Positions 7,458 to 9,800 of a stretch of 9,800 nucleotides of DNA are shown piece by piece. This DNA is from Clostridia bacterium (GTDB taxonomy: Bacteria > Bacillota > Clostridia > Christensenellales > Borkfalkiaceae): assembly GCA_017503885.1 (NCBI GenBank), contig JAFVSF010000061.1, positions 1 through 9,800 of the forward strand, written 5' to 3'. Under the pieces are notes generated by a model, which was not told the origin of the DNA, made no database searches, and saw nothing but the letters and a program-made list of their open reading frames with translations. Each line of letters opens with the position of its first letter. Position 1 is the first letter of the stretch. The position numbers and the translations under genes are program-made.

Positions 7458-7463
7458 ATTATA
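7458..7463 (-). promoter_or_regulatory. Possible -10 box for a leaderless LysM transcript
   Basis: TATAAT on the minus strand, then AAAACT, then the ATG at 7449-7451. Transcription normally begins about 7 bases after a -10, which would place the first base on the start codon. The -35 region at 17 bases (TTATAT) is a poor match, so this is tentative. Confidence 0.35.
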
Positions 7464-7481
7464 TGACTAATAAATATTTAA

Positions 7482-7487
7482 TATAAC
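7482..7487 (+). promoter_or_regulatory. Possible -10 box of the SpoVB/MurJ-like gene
   Basis: TATAAC, 5 of 6 to consensus, would start transcription near 7494, just ahead of the GAGGTG Shine-Dalgarno at 7497-7502. No convincing -35 is seen (TTATAT at 17 bases). Confidence 0.25.
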
Positions 7488-7496
7488 GTATTTTTA

Positions 7497-7509
7497 GAGG
7501 TGGGTTATT
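7497..7509 (+). promoter_or_regulatory. Shine-Dalgarno and proposed ATT start codon
   Basis: GAGGTG (7497-7502), GGTT, then ATT (7507-7509), in frame with the flippase. No ATG, GTG or TTG in frame lies at a usable distance. This pair decides the start of the flippase gene. Confidence 0.65.
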
Positions 7510-9051
7510 AAGAAAATTTTTAGTACGGTTATGCTTGTTACCGTTTTTTCTTGTGTAGAAAGGTTATTAGGGTTTATTTATAGAATTTTTCTTTCGCATA
7601 AACTTGGTGCAGAAGGTCTAGGTATATATCAAATTTCTCTTTCGATTTTAGGATTATTTATGACTATAACGTCTTCTGGTATACCTATAACAGTTTCTAG
7701 AATGATGATAAAATACAAACAAGAAAATAAAATTTCAAACGCCTTCGCAACGGTTAGTGCTGGAATTTTAACAACAATCGCAATAAGCGTGCCACTTACT
7801 TTGTTAGTATTTTCAAAAAGTGGCATTTTAAACATACTGTTTTCAGATTCTAGGTGTTTACCTTTGCTTGCAATAATGATACCTGGACTTATTTTTACGT
7901 CTGTATACGCTGTTATAAGAGGCACGTTTTGGGGCAATAAGCAATTTTTCACATATAGCATAATAGAATTCTGTGAAGAGGCAGTAATGCTAATTGCAGG
8001 TATTATTTTAGTAAATTTGGCAGTAGATTTCAATCAAGGCGTTCACATGGCTGGCTATGCAGTTTTAATTTCTTATTTGTTCTCGTTTACAGTATCAATA
8101 TTGGTATTCTTTATAAAAGGAGGAAAATTAAAAGCACCGATAAACGAATTATCCCCATTGGTAAAATCGTCAACGCCAATTACTGCAATGCGAACGTCAA
8201 CTTCTCTTGTCAATACGCTTATTGCAATAATATTGCCTGCTAGACTTATTCGTTTTGGCATCTCTTCTGAAAATGCAATGTCGCTTTTTGGCACGGTTTT
8301 TGGCATGGCTTTTCCTCTAATTTTTATGCCGTCTACGCTAATTGGGTCTATCGCTCTTGTTTTAACACCGGAAATTTCAGCAGATTTTTATGCAAAAAAT
8401 TATAAAACTTTAAAAAACAACGTTGAAAAAGCTTTAAAATTTTCTTGCATTATCGCTTGCACAATTATCCCCATTTTACTTACCTTTGGCAGTCAAATAG
8501 GAGAAATTATATATTCAAACTCCACAGTTGGAAACTACGTAAAAAAAGGAGCAATTACAATGCTCCCACTTAGTTTATCAATAATTTCAACAAGTGCTTT
8601 AAACTCGCTTAACAAAGAAAAACAGACGCTCCTGTCGTTTTTTGTTGGAGCGTCTGCAATGATTATTTGCATTTATTTTTTGCCTAAATTTATAGGGATT
8701 GACTGTTTAATACTAGGCATTTTTTTGAACTATACTTTATCGTCAACTATTAACGTTTTTCTTCTACAAAAGCACCTGCCTATAAAAATTAAGATTGCTA
8801 AACATATTTTTCTTTCGATTTTAGCAATAATCCCATCAGCGATGCTCGGCATATTTTTAAAAAACACTCTTGTTTGCGTTTTAGGCAGTTTTTTAGCAAC
8901 CGTTATATGTTCGATTGTAGTCTTTATATTTACAGTGCTTTTTATGTTTATTACGGGGTTATACGACTGTATATTAGATAATTATACTACCCAGTCGAAA
9001 TTAAAGTTCAAGGCTTTTAAAAAACGGAACTCTCTTTATAATAGGCACTAA
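7507..9051 (+). CDS. SpoVB/MurJ-like MOP-superfamily flippase, ATT start proposed
   Basis: A polytopic membrane protein of 514 residues if started at ATT 7507 (506 from ATG 7531), with roughly 12-14 hydrophobic segments across its length. The N-terminus (ERLLGFIYRIFLSHKLGAEGLGIYQ, in pieces RLLGFIYRIF and LGAEGLGIYQ) and GLFMTITSSGIPITVSRMM are characteristic of the SpoVB/YkvU/MurJ branch of polysaccharide and lipid-II flippases (MATE-like MOP fold). Members move undecaprenyl-linked envelope precursors; SpoVB acts in spore cortex formation. The start: GAGGTG at 7497-7502 is 4 bases before ATT 7507, the same geometry as the GAGGTG-4-ATG of the membrane protein gene at 4476, and the extra residues IKKIFSTV restore the basic N-terminal stretch found in the family. 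ATG 7531 has no Shine-Dalgarno. Its end overlaps folT. Which flippase subgroup is not settled. Confidence 0.88.
   Translation: MKKIFSTVMLVTVFSCVERLLGFIYRIFLSHKLGAEGLGIYQISLSILGLFMTITSSGIPITVSRMMIKYKQENKISNAFATVSAGILTTIAISVPLTLLVFSKSGILNILFSDSRCLPLLAIMIPGLIFTSVYAVIRGTFWGNKQFFTYSIIEFCEEAVMLIAGIILVNLAVDFNQGVHMAGYAVLISYLFSFTVSILVFFIKGGKLKAPINELSPLVKSSTPITAMRTSTSLVNTLIAIILPARLIRFGISSENAMSLFGTVFGMAFPLIFMPSTLIGSIALVLTPEISADFYAKNYKTLKNNVEKALKFSCIIACTIIPILLTFGSQIGEIIYSNSTVGNYVKKGAITMLPLSLSIISTSALNSLNKEKQTLLSFFVGASAMIICIYFLPKFIGIDCLILGIFLNYTLSSTINVFLLQKHLPIKIKIAKHIFLSILAIIPSAMLGIFLKNTLVCVLGSFLATVICSIVVFIFTVLFMFITGLYDCILDNYTTQSKLKFKAFKKRNSLYNRH
8623..8656. repeat. Perfect 10-base inverted repeat inside the flippase gene
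   Basis: CAGACGCTCC (8623-8632), 14-base T-rich loop, GGAGCGTCTG (8647-8656). A smaller hairpin with related arms, GGAGCA (8548-8553) and TGCTCC (8561-8566), lies 57 bases upstream. Both are within coding sequence in a region of otherwise low GC; no T run follows on either strand, so a terminator is not supported. Confidence 0.6.
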
Positions 9052-9585
9052 CAAAAATAATATTGCGTAATTTACTAAACTTACAAGAATTTGACCTTGA
9101 ACAAAATATCTTGCAAATAAAAAGGTAAAGTATGGAGTTTGATTATTCCAAGCAACCCATAAAAACGTACTGTTTATTCCAACGGAGCAAATAACTAAAG
9201 TCGAAACAGAAATTATAGCCAACTTTAGATATACGTTCAATTTAACTTTATCTTTTAAAAGATGGAAAACCGAACCTGAAATAAACGCCATAAGTCCTGT
9301 TGCTAAACCAATCCAAGGCGTATACGCACCAAACGGATGAACGAAAAACCCAACCATGTCGCCAATAAAACAAGCGACAAACCCTGCACCACCACCTAAT
9401 AAAATACCTATTAGGCAAGAAACCGACGTAGTTAGTGAATACTGCACAGTTCCAAGTTTAAACTCAAAAAAAATGTTACACACAATAGATAGAGCAACCA
9501 TCATTGCAACGTAAGCAATTTTTCTAGACCTCTTTTCCTTTAAAACAAAGGGTGAAAAAATCATAGTTTGCCAAAAATTAGACAT
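9001..9585 (-). CDS. folT: Folate-family ECF transporter S component
   Basis: A 194-residue membrane protein, the substrate-binding S subunit of an energy-coupling factor vitamin importer, expected to work with shared EcfA/A'/T subunits not in this window. About six hydrophobic segments are visible. The text KIAYVAMMVALSIV near the N-terminus and GGGAGFVACFIGDMVGFFV then AYTPWIGLATGLMAFISG are typical of the folate family. The tetrahydrofolate riboswitch directly upstream independently supports folate as substrate. I chose ATG 9583-9585 because GGGAGG (9593-9598) sits 7 bases before it; a longer frame from 9657 would begin inside the riboswitch and is rejected. The 3' end overlaps the convergent flippase gene by 51 bases. 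Confidence 0.93.
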   Translation of the reverse strand: MSNFWQTMIFSPFVLKEKRSRKIAYVAMMVALSIVCNIFFEFKLGTVQYSLTTSVSCLIGILLGGGAGFVACFIGDMVGFFVHPFGAYTPWIGLATGLMAFISGSVFHLLKDKVKLNVYLKLAIISVSTLVICSVGINSTFLWVAWNNQTPYFTFLFARYFVQGQILVSLVNYAILFLLVPIIKRVPFFKSLEL

Positions 9586-9592
9586 AAAAAAA

Positions 9593-9614
9593 CCTCCCAC
9601 TAAAAGTAGAGAGA
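9593..9614 (-). promoter_or_regulatory. Hairpin sequestering the folT Shine-Dalgarno
   Basis: Minus strand: UCUCUC (9609-9614) pairs with GGGAGG (9593-9598; two G-U pairs), then a bulged U at 9608, AC (9606-9607) with GU (9599-9600), and loop UUUUA. The 8-pair stem covers the entire ribosome binding site, so the expression platform acts on translation. No T-run terminator hairpin is present between the aptamer and the gene. Confidence 0.8.
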
Positions 9615-9631
9615 CCAAAACAAAAACTTTT

Positions 9632-9725
9632 GCATTGGATGCGCCAAAAAATCGCAAGGAATAACCTTTTCGTCCACGTTCAACATCCCGTTACGTGGCA
9701 CTTAACGCTCTTTGTGCTACTCTGC
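9632..9725 (-). ncRNA. Tetrahydrofolate (THF, folT-type) riboswitch
   Basis: The minus strand carries the conserved THF-I landmarks in order: AGAGTAG (9717-9723), GCGTTAAG (9701-9708), GGGATG in a loop, GCG after a short hairpin, and GCATCC near the 3' end. Helices visible: P2 CAAAGA (9709-9714) with UUUUUG (9645-9650); P3 CCACGU (9693-9698) with ACGUGG (9674-9679), perfect; P4 AAGG (9665-9668) with CCUU (9656-9659). The pseudoknot is GGATG (9684-9688) with CATCC (9637-9641). P1 is weak (GCA/UGC). The class binds reduced folates and usually lowers expression of folate transport or synthesis genes, as fits folT. Confidence 0.92.
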
Positions 9726-9742
9726 TTTCAAATTATAGGTTT

Positions 9743-9771
9743 ATAATAATACTTAAATCTTTTTTTGTCAA
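9743..9771 (-). promoter_or_regulatory. Promoter of the THF riboswitch-folT transcript
   Basis: Minus strand: TTGACA (9766-9771, perfect), 17 bases, TATTAT (9743-9748, 5 of 6). The start would fall near 9736, about 11 bases ahead of the aptamer. A perfect TATAAT at 9732-9737 is an alternative -10 but has no -35 at the right distance. Confidence 0.85.
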
Positions 9772-9800
9772 GCACTTGTATAACTGCAACCTATTTTCAC

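Noticed and set aside
7629..8306. Minus-strand frames inside the flippase gene
   Set aside because: They mirror hydrophobic codons of the flippase and show no domain or ribosome site.
9586..9657. N-terminal extension of folT beginning at an ATG at 9655-9657
   Set aside because: It would start in the 3' part of the THF aptamer, has no ribosome site, and a strong GGGAGG precedes the internal ATG at 9583-9585.

Overview
The window is AT-rich, densely packed DNA with strong GAGGTG-type Shine-Dalgarno sites, sigma-A-like promoters and a DapA/DapB pair. It also carries a lipoprotein, a SpoVB/MurJ-type flippase and a tetrahydrofolate riboswitch in front of a folate ECF transporter gene. Together these point to a low-GC Gram-positive bacterium, most likely an uncultured Clostridia member of the Bacillota. 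TGA is used as a stop (TPR gene, LysM gene), so the standard bacterial code applies. I see no tRNA, rRNA, CRISPR array, insertion sequence or phage gene.

Left part (about 6-4476, minus strand): a tight four-gene operon, transcribed right to left. The genes are a multipass membrane protein with a long charged C-terminal tail, a class I SAM methyltransferase, the redox chaperone Hsp33 (hslO) and a TPR-repeat protein. The gaps are only 1-2 bases, so translation is probably coupled. A 127-base AT-rich divergent promoter region (4477-4603) separates it from the plus-strand pair dapA-dapB (4604-6183). That pair makes the first two committed steps of the diaminopimelate/lysine pathway and ends at a clear bidirectional terminator.

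Middle (6241-7451, minus strand): a lipoprotein with a roughly 44-unit acidic ESEV/ESEI repeat stalk and a small C-terminal beta domain, driven by a full-consensus promoter. Upstream of it lies a small protein made of two LysM domains with no signal peptide, possibly read from a leaderless transcript.

Right part: a SpoVB/MurJ-like flippase on the plus strand, whose best-supported start is a rare ATT codon. It converges on, and overlaps by 51 bases, folT on the minus strand. folT is preceded by a textbook tetrahydrofolate riboswitch and a hairpin that traps its Shine-Dalgarno sequence.

Most of the content is housekeeping: amino-acid precursor supply, proteostasis, vitamin uptake and cell envelope. 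I do not see a convincing new multi-gene system. The best leads are the acidic-repeat lipoprotein, the ATT start, and the fully readable folate switch with a plausible alternative pairing.
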